DNA from: Prosapia bicincta
Taxonomy: Eukaryota > Arthropoda > Insecta > Hemiptera > Cercopidae
DNA: 64,000 nt
Direction: 5' to 3'
NCBI GenBank assembly: GCA_036971475.1
Contig: JBAIZL010000001.1
Coordinates: 216,615,444-216,679,443 of the forward strand
Program-made: the position numbers and the translations under genes
In this document: positions 14,781 to 22,060 of the stretch, piece by piece
Position numbering within the stretch: position 1 is the stretch's first letter
How the letters are laid out: each line of letters starts with the position of its first letter
Notes under the pieces: generated by a model
Database searches by the model: none
The model's input: the letters and a program-made list of their open reading frames with translations, nothing else
What the model was told of the DNA's origin: nothing

Positions 14781-15764
14781 GGTTAGTTTTGGTTGGTAAA
14801 GATTATTTAGATTTTTTGGACTAGGAGACTGACAGACTTACCTTGGTAAGAGTCCACTCTGTAGTCTTGAAATAGAAACACATAAAAGCATATATATATA
14901 TATGAGGTTAGAGTGATTCGACAATGGTCAATTGACCGAAAGGTGCCTCATCACTCAAGGTAAAATTATTGCACTTAATGGTGGATAAAATTACTTACAT
15001 AGTAATATATAACTTCATAAAGTCAGTGCAACGGAAAAACAATGGATAACGTTAAATATCAAGAATATATATATATATACTATAATTAAATAATATTAAA
15101 CTTAGAATAGTATTCACTTAATTGAGTATTATTTAATTATAGTTTAATCAGTACATTCGAGATGATTACAAGAAGCAACTTTATATATTAAAAAATATAT
15201 TTAAAACTGATTTTTTTTTCAGGCTTTGGAATTTGAAGATCCACCAAATAAAGAAGATCTGTTCAAAGCAATATTCCTCAGCAGTAGTGACGAGTCAGAT
15301 TCAGAAGAAACACAATCCAGAGGCAGTTCAGATAAAAATAATCTTCCAGAATCAACTAAACTTGTGGAAACAGCACCAGAAAAAATTAACGCTTTACGAA
15401 ACACATCACCACCCCGAGGAATTTTTGCAAACTTGGATCTTGATGCTATCAATGCCAGAAAGAAGAAAGTTGAATTTGATTCGAAAAGTGATGAAAATAG
15501 AGAAAGAGCAGAAAATTTAAATCAGTTTGCAGAAACTTCAACTCTATTTAATGATTTAACTTATGGACCATGTTTACCTGCGTTGTGTACTGTACAAGTA
15601 CATAAGCCTTCATCTGTTGTGAATGTAAATAACAGTGATGATGAGCGAACTTCAGATCACAAAAAGTCAGAGAAAAGACATAAGCATAAGAAAAAACACA
15701 AGAAGAAGTTTAAAAAAGAAAAGAAAAGGAAAGATCATAAAACACATAGACATAAGAAGAAAAA

Positions 15765-15768
<4 letters not shown>
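1..15768 (+). CDS. GPATCH1: G patch domain-containing protein 1 (C-terminal half), four exons
   Basis: GPATCH1 is a nuclear G-patch protein associated with the spliceosome. The window holds its last four coding exons, at 2-197, 1291-1606, 5018-5234 and 15223-15768, which splice in frame to 424 residues plus a stop. Family landmarks appear in the expected order: FKPFRTDREKQDRY in exon 1, SMTEWERQQEKSEFEQA and LCKLFNVPDPH in exon 2, KFSVFNFLEA in exon 3, and DLFKAIFLSSSDESDSEE followed by a Lys/His-rich tail in exon 4. The human protein is about 930 residues, so the G-patch itself lies upstream of the window. The introns are about 1.1, 3.4 and 10 kb; the last is full of transposons. Identification is by remembered family sequence; confidence is high. 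Confidence 0.92.
2..197 (+). CDS. GPATCH1: GPATCH1 exon (first in window, 5' side cut by window edge)
   Basis: Open in frame 2 to the donor. It encodes a segment with FKPFRTDREKQDRY and FLTLDKLGQT. The donor reads CAG then GCAAGT, a GC-AG type site. Using the nearby GT at 202 instead would place a stop soon after the next exon begins, so the GC donor is required to keep the frame. The exon ends after the first base of a codon. Confidence 0.88.
198..1290 (+). other. GPATCH1 intron with GC-AG boundaries
   Basis: AT-rich intron of about 1.1 kb starting with GCAAGT and ending TGTGTTTCAG. No repeat or second gene was recognised in it. Confidence 0.75.
1291..1606 (+). CDS. GPATCH1: GPATCH1 exon
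   Basis: Acceptor TGTGTTTCAG precedes it and donor GTTAGT follows. It encodes SMTEWERQQEKSEFEQA, a Ser/Asp-rich linker and LCKLFNVPDPH, all typical of the GPATCH1 middle region. It starts by completing a codon begun in the previous exon and ends two bases into an Arg/Ser codon. Confidence 0.92.
1607..1989. other. GPATCH1 intron, first 380 bases
   Basis: Start of the 3.4 kb intron. Nothing is recognised before the PLE relic that begins near 1990. Confidence 0.5.
1990..2760 (+). mobile_element. Decayed Penelope-like retroelement, RT C-terminus and GIY-YIG relic
   Basis: Plus-strand translation in several frames gives PLE remnants: NFLNFTITK, the FLDLTI-type motif after the RT palm; IYRNPTMTDIFT, matching the IYRKPT-TD block seen in the better preserved copy near 45000; and, near 2650, a KVNCTEC block followed by SFKQKFKEQI, which resembles the start of a GIY-YIG endonuclease. 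Stops and frameshifts are numerous, so this is a dead copy. It lies in GPATCH1 intron 2 of this window, just upstream of a palindromic pair of hammerhead-bearing arms that may be its own terminal repeats. Confidence 0.45.
2948..2995 (-). ncRNA. Hammerhead-ribozyme-like motif (left arm)
   Basis: On the minus strand: stem I strand CCUU, core CUGAUGA (2987-2981), one U, stem II GCUAAC/GUUGGC (6 pairs with one GU), GAAA (2964-2961), palindromic stem III UGUACA, then UG and AAGG closing stem I. The layout is that of a type I hammerhead with a palindromic stem III. The base at the cleavage position is G, which should block cleavage. Confidence 0.6.
3448..3494 (+). ncRNA. Hammerhead-ribozyme-like motif (right arm)
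   Basis: Partner of the motif at 2948-2995. Core CUGAUGA at 3454-3460, extra U at 3461, stem II GCUAAC/GUUGGC at 3462-3476, GAAA at 3477-3480, UGUACA at 3481-3486, then AC instead of UH, and AAGG pairing with upstream CCUU. The U at 16.1 is lost here. Confidence 0.6.
3756..4415 (+). mobile_element. Mariner-like element, internally decayed
   Basis: Terminal inverted repeats of about 30 bp (TGAGGGTGATTCAGAAA on the left against CAAGGGTGTTCGGAAAG from the right) are flanked by TA on both sides. The inside encodes a broken mariner N-terminal region on the plus strand around 3990-4200: VYGVDEPKVKCEGF, EWNDLFKTRRTNLASDEP, then a helix-turn-helix relic. The catalytic domain is missing, leaving 660 bp. 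It is in GPATCH1 intron 2 of this window. Confidence 0.7.
4418..5017. other. GPATCH1 intron, distal part
   Basis: AT-rich intron sequence ending in acceptor ATATGTATTTCAG. No repeat or gene recognised. Confidence 0.6.
5018..5234 (+). CDS. GPATCH1: GPATCH1 exon
   Basis: Encodes GTSLSQKNQKPSRPKFSVFNFLEA and an acidic/Ser linker ending EKIVS. The KFSVFNFL block is a family landmark. Donor GTAAGT follows at 5235, and the exon ends on a codon boundary. Confidence 0.92.
5235..7007. other. Proximal part of the 10 kb GPATCH1 intron
   Basis: AT-rich, no coding or repeat structure recognised. A short patch at 6570-6660 is GC-richer and repeats the words GTCGGACTCAG and GGAGCG in inverted context; it may be a remnant of a small transposon. 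Confidence 0.4.
7008..7967. repeat. Minisatellite, 15 tandem copies of 64 bp
   Basis: Fifteen units of exactly 64 bp fill 960 bp. Units differ at only a few diagnostic sites: CCATAATT or CTATAATT or CTATTATT at the start, and CCATAAT or CCATCAT near the end. The first six units alternate as 128 bp pairs; units 7-15 follow a 192 bp three-unit cycle. Such near identity implies recent unequal exchange or array-wide conversion. It is in the large GPATCH1 intron. Confidence 0.97.
7968..9246. other. GPATCH1 intron between minisatellite and hAT element
   Basis: Contains one copy of a dispersed repeat (about 8275-8440, listed separately). The remainder is AT-rich with no recognised feature. Confidence 0.5.
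8275..8440 (+). repeat. Dispersed repeat, family with copies at 35325, 56690 and 63265
   Basis: Shares the blocks GTATTTGAAC, GTGGATGAA, AAAAAGTATTTTATTAAC and AACTAATAGAAGGAATTG with the copy at 63265-63450, with shorter matches at 35325-35420 and, inverted, at 56690-56775. No coding capacity. It could be the edge of a non-autonomous transposon or a PLE terminal repeat. Confidence 0.6.
9246..9266. repeat. (TA)n microsatellite, hAT insertion site
   Basis: TA repeat directly abutting the left end of the hAT-type element. The 8 bp duplication of that element is ATATATAT, so the element inserted into the microsatellite; the array resumes at 12602. Confidence 0.8.
9993..12482 (-). mobile_element. 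Tigger/pogo-type DNA transposon, nearly intact
   Basis: Terminal inverted repeats CAGTACAGTCTCACTAATCC and, from the right, CAGTACAGTCTCGCTAATCC, flanked by the TA target duplication (9991-9992 and 12483-12484). Length is 2490 bp, within the usual autonomous Tigger range. It carries one transposase gene on the minus strand, broken only by a single stop codon. It sits inside the hAT-type element 9267-12601, and the paralogue at 29625-30388 lacks it. Confidence 0.95.
10352..11947 (-). pseudogene. Tigger/pogo transposase with one premature stop
   Basis: Reading from the ATG at 11947, the frame stays open to 10352 (531 sense codons) except for one TAA at 10696-10694, probably CAA to TAA. Order of domains: Psq/CENP-B-type helix-turn-helix near residues 12-45 (EQKLQALF, ELGVGKQTVSDW), a second CENP-B DNA-binding region (QTIALKLNEKL, GWLSRWKERHG), then the DDE catalytic core with FNADETGL, LLIDNAPCHP and PMDQGVIEAIKRRY, so all three Asp are present. 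After the stop come an acidic tail and the C-terminal QKNITDFFH, which matches a PCNA-binding PIP box, a feature known in pogo transposase. The truncated protein would keep the catalytic core and lose the PIP box. An in-frame extension upstream to 12070 is noncoding-like. Confidence 0.93.
12602..12640. repeat. (TA)n with adjoining poly-T
   Basis: TA array continuing the hAT target site, followed by a T run to about 12663. Confidence 0.8.
12664..14125. other. GPATCH1 intron, no recognised feature
   Basis: AT-rich sequence without ORFs over 60 codons or obvious repeats. Confidence 0.5.
14139..14186. repeat. (TA)n microsatellite
   Basis: TA array directly adjoining the family C PLE arm on its right. 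Confidence 0.9.
14190..14345 (-). mobile_element. PLE terminal-repeat arm, family C
   Basis: Single arm (AACACAGGTTATTCAAATAC, then ATCCAAAGC) matching the palindrome at 54788-55020 and the fragment at 49073-49145. Contains a well-conserved hammerhead-like motif on the minus strand. It abuts a TA microsatellite. Confidence 0.75.
14268..14316 (-). ncRNA. Hammerhead-ribozyme-like motif, family C, best preserved
   Basis: Minus strand: stem I AUUC, core CUGAUGA (14311-14305), extra U, stem II GUUAGUA against UUGCCAAC around a CUGU loop, GAAA (14284-14281), stem III AGCU (palindrome AAGCUU including A15.1 and U16.1), H17 = U, then GGAU closing stem I. Every catalytic core position of the consensus is present; one extra base precedes stem II. 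Stem II has one mispair. Confidence 0.68.
14463..14505 (-). ncRNA. Hammerhead-like motif, family A (U3-A8 core)
   Basis: Minus strand: AGUGAU, UCGACAA, U, stem II GGUC/GACC, GAAA, GGUGCC (palindromic with GU pairs), UC, AUCACU. Stem I is six Watson-Crick pairs. The core differs from CUGANGA at positions 3, 4 and 8. Confidence 0.45.
14559..14602 (+). ncRNA. Hammerhead-like motif, family A (right arm)
   Basis: Same structure as 14463-14505 on the other arm: AGUGAU, UCGACAA at 14565-14571, U, GGUC/GACC, GAAA at 14584-14587, GGUGCC, UC, AUCACU. Confidence 0.45.
14711..14777. repeat. (TA)n microsatellite
   Basis: Long TA array between a family A palindrome and a family B arm. Confidence 0.95.
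14779..14888 (-). mobile_element. PLE arm fragment, family B
   Basis: GGTTAGTTTTGGTTGGTAAA through AGACTGACAGACTTACC and TAGTCTTGAAATAGAAAC, matching the outer part of the family B palindrome at 16936-17316. Truncated at a TA tract before the ribozyme region. Confidence 0.7.
14905..15060 (+). mobile_element. PLE arm, family A, single
   Basis: Right-hand family A arm preceded and followed by short TA tracts. Ends with the same AACGGAAAAACAATGGATAA block found beside the other family A copies. Confidence 0.75.
14912..14955 (+). ncRNA. Hammerhead-like motif, family A
   Basis: AGUGAU, UCGACAA (14918-14924), U, GGUC AAUU GACC, GAAA (14938-14941), GGUGCC, UC, AUCACU. Stem II differs from the 14559 copy only in its loop (AAUU against AAC), leaving the pairing intact. 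Confidence 0.45.
15223..15768 (+). CDS. GPATCH1: GPATCH1 last coding exon
   Basis: A T-rich tract and CAG precede it. It encodes ALEFEDPPNKEDLFKAIFLS and an acidic Ser-rich stretch, FGPRLP-like YGPCLPAL, and a C-terminal tail of alternating Lys/His (KKHKKKFKKEKKRKDHKTH). Stop TGA is at 15766-15768 and the very next base starts a TA array. DLF-AIF-SSSDE is a GPATCH1 signature. Confidence 0.95.

Positions 15769-15835
<67 letters not shown>
15769..15835. repeat. (TA)n microsatellite in GPATCH1 3' UTR
   Basis: About 33 TA units beginning immediately after the GPATCH1 stop codon. Confidence 0.97.
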
Positions 15836-15837
<2 letters not shown>

Positions 15838-15978
15838 TTAATGTAAGTATTTTTATAACCTGTAAATATGATTTAAAATTGTACATTTTTTGTATTTAGC
15901 TGTTTAAAAAAAACCTTTCCCTTGTTATTTAGTTAATAAGAATACTAATATAATTAAATCACAATGAAAAGAATTCTC

Positions 15979-15984
15979 AATAAA
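15979..15984 (+). promoter_or_regulatory. Candidate GPATCH1 polyadenylation signal
   Basis: AATAAA about 210 bases after the stop codon, the first canonical hexamer downstream, followed by T-rich sequence. Confidence 0.5.
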
Positions 15985-16900
15985 TTTTAGTATTCCTCGT
16001 ATTACTTTAAATGTTTATTTTGGTTTCCAGTGTTTGTGATAGTACCCATTCTTGAAAATTTCCTTATCCATTTCCTAACCATATTTGTATAGAAGACTTG
16101 GAAATGATACTGTTCCAAAATGATGGAAAAACAATGATATTCTTAAATAATTTGGAATCTAGAATTTGTACTGAATCGTATACTGTTCTGTTGAGTTGTT
16201 TTAAACGCCCTCTTCTGACATAATAATATCAAAAGCATAGCAGAGTTAAGAGCTTGTATCTTCATTCTGGCAACAAGGCCAGGTAAGCAGTGATCAATTG
16301 ATTTTTGAAAGATTTTCACACTTTTTCTTTTTTCTAAATTTTATTTTTATTTTTTTCTAATTTGTTAAAGTTATAGTAATATTAGTTAATATGTTTTTAA
16401 TTTAATTATTTACTCATGTTAACCAAACTATACCTTATGTTTACTGAACATTTCTTTACTAAAAATTATGTTAATCTTTTTTTTTTGGAAAATACTTATT
16501 CATTGTAAAATACTGCACAAACTTCGAAACAATCTGTAAACACGTGAGAAAAGCCATAGATTTTAAACACAAAAGAACTTTTTCACTATTCAATCGCCTA
16601 TTCATTTAAAATACTGCACAAACTTTGAAACAATCTGTAAACACGTGGAAAAACCCCTAGACTTTGGACACAAAAGAATGGCGACTATGTACTCTGTGTA
16701 GTATTTATTGGCAATGCTAATCTGAAAGAAATGGTAGAACGTACATGTACAGGAATGCTCCTGCTGGCCTTAGCAAAATCTCTTTCACTAGTACGTGAAT
16801 GCTAATCAAAGGGTTAAATCTTTTTTTTTAATATTTGTCTCATTTGAATCACATAAAGTATTCAAATATGATGTTGTTCATTTGCAGCTACCTTGGTGGC
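15985..16900. other. Intergenic with a two-copy tandem duplication
   Basis: A block of about 102 bp (AAAATACTGCACAAACTT and AACAATCTGTAAACACGTG) is repeated in tandem at about 16498-16697 with about 10 per cent difference. Otherwise unrecognised AT-rich DNA. Confidence 0.6.
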
Positions 16901-17054
16901 TATATATATATATATATATATGTGTATATATATTTAGGTTAGTTTTGGTTGGTAAAGATTATTTAGATTTTTTGGACTAGGAGACTGACAGACTTACCTT
17001 GGTAAGAGTCCACTCTGTAGTCTTGAAATAGAAACACATAAACGCACTTAAACA

Positions 17055-17092
17055 ATGATATATTTCAACCACACAGTGGTCTTTGTCAATCG
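17055..17092 (-). ncRNA. Hammerhead-like motif, family B (left arm)
   Basis: Minus strand: UUGACAA (17089-17083), A, stem II GACCAC/GUGGUU around UGU, GAAA (17066-17063), UAUA palindrome, UC. Stem I is weak. Confidence 0.38.
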
Positions 17093-17189
17093 AAAAGAAA
17101 ACACAAAAAGAAATATAAGAGAATGAAGTAAAATAGGTGATTACAATTATTTTACTTCATTCTCTCATATTTCTTTTTGTGTTTTCTCT

Positions 17190-17232
17190 TCGATTGACAA
17201 AGACCACTGTGTGGTTGAAATATATCATTGTT
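17190..17232 (+). ncRNA. Hammerhead-like motif, family B (right arm)
   Basis: UUGACAA at 17194-17200, one A, GACCAC UGU GUGGUU at 17202-17216, GAAA at 17217-17220, UAUA, UC. The core carries U3 and A8 instead of C3 and G8. Confidence 0.4.
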
Positions 17233-17314
17233 TAAGTGCTTTTATGTGTTTCTATTTCAAGACTACAGAGTGGACTCTTACCAAGGTAAGTCTGTCAGTC
17301 TCCTAGTCCAAAAA

Positions 17315-17318
<4 letters not shown>

Positions 17319-17379
<61 letters not shown>
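17319..17379. repeat. (TA)n microsatellite
   Basis: TA array lying exactly between a family B palindrome and a family A palindrome. Confidence 0.95.
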
Positions 17380-17383
<4 letters not shown>

Positions 17384-17443
17384 GTTAATATATTACTATG
17401 TAAGTAATTTTTATCCACCATTAAGTGCAATAATTTTACCTTG

Positions 17444-17486
17444 AGTGATGAGGCACCTTTCGGTCGTTGACCATTGTCGAATCACT
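17444..17486 (-). ncRNA. Hammerhead-like motif, family A
   Basis: Same elements as at 14463-14505, including UCGACAA and six-pair stem I. Confidence 0.45.
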
Positions 17487-17517
17487 GTTGTTTTTCTTTA
17501 CATCAGTGAAAAACATC

Positions 17518-17560
17518 AGTGATTCGACAATGGTCAACGACCGAAAGGTGCCTCATCACT
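17518..17560 (+). ncRNA. Hammerhead-like motif, family A
   Basis: Same elements as at 14559-14602; core UCGACAA at 17524-17530. Confidence 0.45.
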
Positions 17561-17669
17561 CAAGGTAAAATTATTGCACTTAATGGTGGATAAAAATTAC
17601 TTACATAGTAATATATTAACTTCATAAAGTCAGTGCAACGGAAAAACAATGGATAATGTTAAATATCAA

Positions 17670-17700
<31 letters not shown>

Positions 17701-17703
<3 letters not shown>

Positions 17704-17971
17704 TTTGCTCAGCACAGTTCATAGACCTGACCACGAATGGTCTGAATATCAGAATGAATGGCCACAGACATGATGTTAAAATTATGAATATGGATAGGCC
17801 AACAGCTCAACATGCTGCGAGTCACAACATCACAACTTTTGATGACTGCTATACCACAAAAATAATTAAATCACTCCCCCCTGATTGCAATCCCTCAGAA
17901 CTGAGAAGGTGGGAACTATCATACCAGTGGTATACCAAGTCCAGAGAATCCCCTAACCTCAACATCAGATA
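17701..17971 (+). mobile_element. PLE GIY-YIG endonuclease C-terminal fragment
   Basis: An open stretch starting at a TA array encodes LNIRMNGHRHDVKIM, PTAQHAASHNITTFDDC and LRRWELSYQWYTKS, then a stop. The order (L-xR-NGHR, A-H-S near a His, then a basic-aromatic E-WI-like block) resembles the second half of GIY-YIG domains in some PLEs. It is followed by poly-T, as expected for a reverse-transcribed insert in inverted orientation or a chance tract. Its 5' part is missing, cut at the TA array. Confidence 0.55.
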
Positions 17972-17979
17972 AATCCATT

Positions 17980-17981
<2 letters not shown>

Positions 17982-18018
<37 letters not shown>
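17982..18018. repeat. Poly-T tract
   Basis: Uninterrupted T run of about 37 bases, following the PLE endonuclease fragment. Confidence 0.95.
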
Positions 18019-18123
18019 CCCTCTAACTAGCCTTATCTCTTTTCCCCTGACAGACTTATATAAACTATAATCACTCATATGTTCATGGAAACAATATATA
18101 TATCTTTAATCTGTGCATCTGAT

Positions 18124-18347
18124 TTCTACTCTACACAATCTGTGATTACAATTATTTTATTTCATTCTCTCATATTTCTTTTTGTGTTTTCTCTTCGATT
18201 GATAAAGACCACTGTGTGGTCGAAATATATCATTGTTTAAGTGCCTTTATGTGTTACTATTTCAAGACTACAGAGTGGACTCTTACCAAGGTAAGTCTGT
18301 CAGTCTCCTAGTCCAAAAAATCTAAATAATCTTTACCAACCAAAACT

Positions 18348-18350
<3 letters not shown>
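18124..18350 (+). mobile_element. PLE arm, family B, single
   Basis: Matches the right arm of the 16936-17316 palindrome from ATTACAATTATTTTA to CCTAGTCCAAAAAATC, plus the outer AACCAAAACTAACC block. A TA array follows at 18355. Confidence 0.8.
18195..18233 (+). ncRNA. Hammerhead-like motif, family B, best stem II
   Basis: UUGAUAA at 18199-18205, A, GACCAC/GUGGUC (six perfect pairs) around UGU, GAAA at 18222-18225, UAUA, UC. Compared with 17194, the last base of stem II is C instead of U, which restores G-C pairing next to GAAA. Confidence 0.42.
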
Positions 18351-18388
<38 letters not shown>

Positions 18389-18394
18389 TTGATA

Positions 18395-18545
18395 TTTTAC
18401 GTTATCCATTGTTTTTCCGTTGCACTGACTTTATGAAGTTAATATATTACTATTGTAAGTAATTTTATCCACCATTAAGTCCAATGATTTTACCTTGTGT
18501 GATGAGGCGCCTTTCGGTCACTTGACCATTGTCGAGTCACTGATT
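18395..18545 (-). mobile_element. PLE arm, family A, joined to an RT/EN body
   Basis: Family A left arm with TA array on its outer side (18355-18387) and, on its inner side, the 3' part of the minus-strand PLE coding region at 18560-19740. This is the clearest link in the window between a hammerhead-like arm and a PLE body. Confidence 0.7.
18498..18541 (-). ncRNA. Hammerhead-like motif, family A, variant
   Basis: Core UCGACAA, stem II GGUCAA/GUGACC region, GAAA, perfect palindrome GGCGCC, UC. Stem I has one mispair (GUGAC against AUCAC). Confidence 0.4.
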
Positions 18546-18559
18546 ATTTTCCTGGTGTA

Positions 18560-19740
18560 GATGTTCTGTCCGTGATGTTGGTATTTGTTGACATTACACG
18601 TATTTTCTCTCGATCTGCGTGTATGATGTTTTTATATAGTATGTCTTCTGTATATGTAGTCTGTAGGTTCATTAAATTGTTGTGTTTTTATAAATGTGGT
18701 ATTTTTCTAGTGAGTTTAATTCTATTGGGTTATTTTTATTTCAAGTATGGTTAGGTTATTTTCGTAGTTTGTTATTTCATGTTTATGTGATATTAGGTGT
18801 GCTGCAACGTTTGATACTTTTGTATTTTTATTTTTGAATGCTCTGTAATGTTCTTCAAATCTTATTTTAAATGATCTGGTAGTTTTCCCTACGTAAAATG
18901 CGTTGCAGTCATTACATGTAATTTTGTAAATTCCTGATAGGTTATGTTTATCTGTATTTGTTTTGTGGTTTGTGTTATTAAGATATTTTATTATTTTGTT
19001 GTTTAGTTTGTATGTTGGAGTGTAGTATTCTTTGTTGTATATATTTGTTAATTTTTCTATTTTGTTATTGGTGTATTTATATTTTAGGTAGATTTTTTAA
19101 TTTTTATTATTTTTGTGTTCAGGTTGCAGTGTTGTGTTGAGGTTAGGTTTTTTTGTAAATTTATTGTTTTTTATAAGGTGTTTGTTGTATCCATTTTTTA
19201 TTTCTATTTTTGTAATGTTATCTAATTCTACATTTAATTTTTGTTTGTTATCTTGTGTATTTTATTGCTTTATTTATCATGTTACTGTGAGTGTTAATTT
19301 TGTGTGTCCAGGGGTGGTTAGATTTGTAGTGTATTGTGGTGTTGTTGGAAGTAGGTTTTCTGTGTACTGTAGTTTCTATTTTATTGTTATTTATATTTAA
19401 AGTGATGTCAAGATAGTTAATTGTTCTGTTTGTTTCTGTTTCGACAGTGAATTGTATGTTTTCGTTGTATATATTTAGTTTGTTTAGTATTATGATGTGT
19501 TCGTTGTGAATGGTGGGTTGGTATATTACAAGTATATCGTCTACGTATCTTGTCCATAGTAAAATATTATGTGTGTTTAGTATGGGTTTAATTATTATTT
19601 GTTCAAAGTGTTGTAGATATATTTCTGACATTACTGATGATATGGGTGATGCCATGGGGAGTCCAGTTGTTTGTTGATGATAGTATTTATTGTTAAATTG
19701 GAAGTAACTTTGGTTACATATGTGTTTTGTTAGTGTTTAA
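18560..19740 (-). mobile_element. Penelope-like retroelement, RT palm to GIY-YIG endonuclease
   Basis: Minus-strand translation from about 19740: FQFN, then GLPMASPISSVMSEIYLQ (RT motif with the small-residue PIS turn), LLWTRYVDDILVIYQ (catalytic YVDD), INYLDITLNI and VHRKPTSNNTTIHYKSNHP, which are PLE-specific blocks after the palm. A frameshift lies near 19250. The linker continues with PTYKLNNKIIKYL and then a full GIY-YIG start: LSGIYKITCNDC, AFYVGKTTRSFKIRFEEH and VAAHLISHKHEI. It is 5'-truncated upstream of 19740. A family A hammerhead-like arm lies directly at its 3' end. The RT-YIG combination is diagnostic of PLEs. Confidence 0.92.
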
Positions 19741-21040
19741 TCATTGATTCTTGAAAACTAAATTAAAATTTTATTTTGAATTTTCATAGTATATTGTATG
19801 TTAATTATCTCCATAATTTTTAACTCTTGAATTGTTAACATTCTGTTATATTAATAATTATTTAATATTTTAAATTATTCAATCTTTTTCAACAATTCTT
19901 TTTTCTTTTGATCTTATTAAAAATGACTAAGTTTATAGTCAAAACCACTCTAATAAGTATAATTAAATATTCTTTTGTTGGTTTCTTCCTGATTAAGCCG
20001 ATCTAGAAACTTTAATATGAAATTTGAATAATTTACATGCAAAAACTTGCCTTTTTGGAAAACTGACTTATTTCATAAGATTTTAATTATTTTACACTAT
20101 TCAATATTACATATAAGGAAAATCTTTTACTTTAAAACTATTTAACAATTTTATTTAGAGTGTGAAGCCATTATTTCCTATGAATCAAAATTTTGAATTA
20201 TAATTTTCTGAAAAGTTTGTTAAATTTTGACTAATAAATTTGACTTTAAAAATGAGTTGCCAAAAGTTCTCACTTCCTGCCATCCTCGGTTCTTGGCCTT
20301 TGGATCTTGTTGAGGCGGGATTCTTCTTTCTTCCTCCCTGATCCTTTGGATTTTCGGATAGCGAAACCCTAGTAAGTCGTAACAAATTTAGTTACATTTC
20401 TACAAAATGGAAGTACTGATTGCAGATTCATAACTTGCGTTATAAATTTGATAATAGAAACGTTCTTGTAGACACCATCTGACCTGTTCACTCTTTTGTC
20501 TAGCAAAAAACCAACATAGTTTCGATCAACTTTTGAAAATTTTTATTTTTTCAAACTCCCTAAAAACTCTTGTACTTTGGTATTTATTGCCCTTGCCGCA
20601 GTTCCCCCTCTATCCGCTTGGTCTCCCAACTCCGATAGCTTATTTACGTGTCTTAGATTGTTTCTCCTTTACGTGAACTAGCATGCTTGATAGCTGTTAT
20701 CGTTCTTTCCATTCCTAAAATGCCTATTTTATTTAATTTTGCTGTAATTTTTTATTTACTAACGTTTTATGGTTTATGATTTCACTATTGATTTTTTTCA
20801 CAATTTACTTGTTCTTTGGAAATGTCATGGAGGTTGTAGGTGGTCAGATTCACTAGATAGTATTTTTTAATTATTTCTTTCACTTAATTATCGGGACTAC
20901 ACTTCCGGTTTATCAAATTTATTTGTTAATTACAATTTTTATTATTGACTATAAAATATTGGCTTTTTCCACTCTGTTATTTTATGCTTTGCTTTAATTT
21001 TTCTTTGATATAAAAATTTTAACATTGGTTTGTTTCAGTA
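19741..21040. other. Intergenic, no recognised feature
   Basis: AT-rich. A slightly GC-richer patch lies at 20270-20360. No repeat partner was found in the window. Confidence 0.5.
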
Positions 21041-21043
21041 TAC

Positions 21044-21365
21044 TTTATGAATTACAATAAAAATATTGGCAAATACCCTAATACCACAAAAATAACTAAT
21101 ATTACAAGTTACCTAAGATTAAACACTTATGTACATTTGGATGACCATGCCATCATCTGAGGCTCCTATTATAATCTAGAATAGAATAATTTACAAACTA
21201 GACTGACCTAGTCAATAAATTGTTGTATTCTATATTGTAATTGGACCCTCTGATGATGAGATGGTCATCGAGAAGTCCATAAGTGTTTAATCCTTGTTAA
21301 CATGTAATTTTAGTTATTTTTCTTTAATTAGGATTTTTGCCAATATTTTTATTGTAATTTATTGT
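21044..21365. repeat. PLE-like palindrome, family G
   Basis: Arms about 21044-21185 and 21215-21362 are diverged inverted copies (ATTACAATAAAAATATTGGC on the left, its complement on the right). Minus strand of the left arm carries CAGAUGA, U, GGCAUGGUCAUC, then CAAA and UGUACAUA; the right arm carries CUGAUGA, U, GAGAUGGUCAUC and GAGA. Both are decayed hammerhead-like motifs, and together they suggest a canonical ancestral core. Confidence 0.65.
21250..21292 (+). ncRNA. Decayed hammerhead-like motif, family G
   Basis: CUGAUGA followed by U and a GAUGGUCAUC-rich stem II, then GAGA in place of GAAA, and AGUCCAUAAGUG in place of UGUACAUAAGUG. Confidence 0.4.
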
Positions 21366-21839
21366 ACCATTGTGCTCTTGGTACTGTACACTTTATGAAT
21401 AATGAAACAAAGAATAATTTTTCTATGAATACTTTAATCTGGTGTAGATTGTTGTCGGTTAATAGGGAATGGGCCTGGCAACAATTGGATATTAGAGAAT
21501 AAACATTACAACACATTTAGCTCTATGTTGGTAATTTCGTTTGAAGTTTCTGGTGTTAGTTTTGTTTACATTACATTTGTTTTGCGTGGTGTTTGTGAGT
21601 CTTACAAAAAGACAGTAAGGAGACTATTAGAGCCTGATAAAGGCAACGTAAATATGTTATAATAAGGAATACTCATGCTAGATCTAGTCTTAAAGTCTCT
21701 CTATTTATACTTACATGAAATCCATTCATCTTTCAAACTACACTTGTTTAAATTAGCCAACAGTCAGATATGCATGTTCGCTATTAAAAGATGTTAGTTT
21801 CTTATTATTGACGTGAAATATTTTACACTCTTAATATTA

Positions 21840-22060
21840 ACTTGGCAAAAAACCACTATTTACTGATATTTTTAGCAGACACCTTTGCACTAGATCATCC
21901 CATTATTCAATGCTGTGAATCAGTGACAAGACTGTTGCTAAGGTGTGTTGTATTGGTGTGAGTCTGTGGTGTGTTATTGTTCATAGAGTAGTTGTTGTTT
22001 TGTAGTTTAGAATGTGTTGTTGATAGTAATTATAGTGTTTCTATATCTCGTAGTTTTCTG
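21840..22060. mobile_element. PLE arm, family E, single
   Basis: Matches the left half of the palindrome at 51430-51880 from CTTGGCAAAAAACCACTA through CATTATTCAATGCTGTGAATC to TAGAGTAGTTGTT. Its hammerhead-like motif (minus strand, near 21875-21925) keeps CAGCA, UUGAAUAA and U, but GAAA is changed. Confidence 0.65.

Larger units (their letters stand above)
16936..17316. repeat. PLE palindrome, family B
   Basis: Left arm about 16970-17141 and right arm about 17147-17316 are near-perfect inverted copies with a six-base centre. TA microsatellites sit on both outer sides (16904-16932 and 17319-17378). Each arm carries a family B hammerhead-like motif. Confidence 0.88.
17380..17640. repeat. PLE palindrome, family A
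   Basis: Arms about 17380-17488 and 17512-17627 are near-perfect inverted copies. Flanked by TA arrays at 17319 and 17672. Motifs at 17444-17486 (minus) and 17518-17560 (plus). Confidence 0.85.

Noticed and set aside
19113..19400. 95-codon plus-strand ORF rich in Phe, Cys and Val
   Set aside because: Antisense shadow of the minus-strand PLE coding region.
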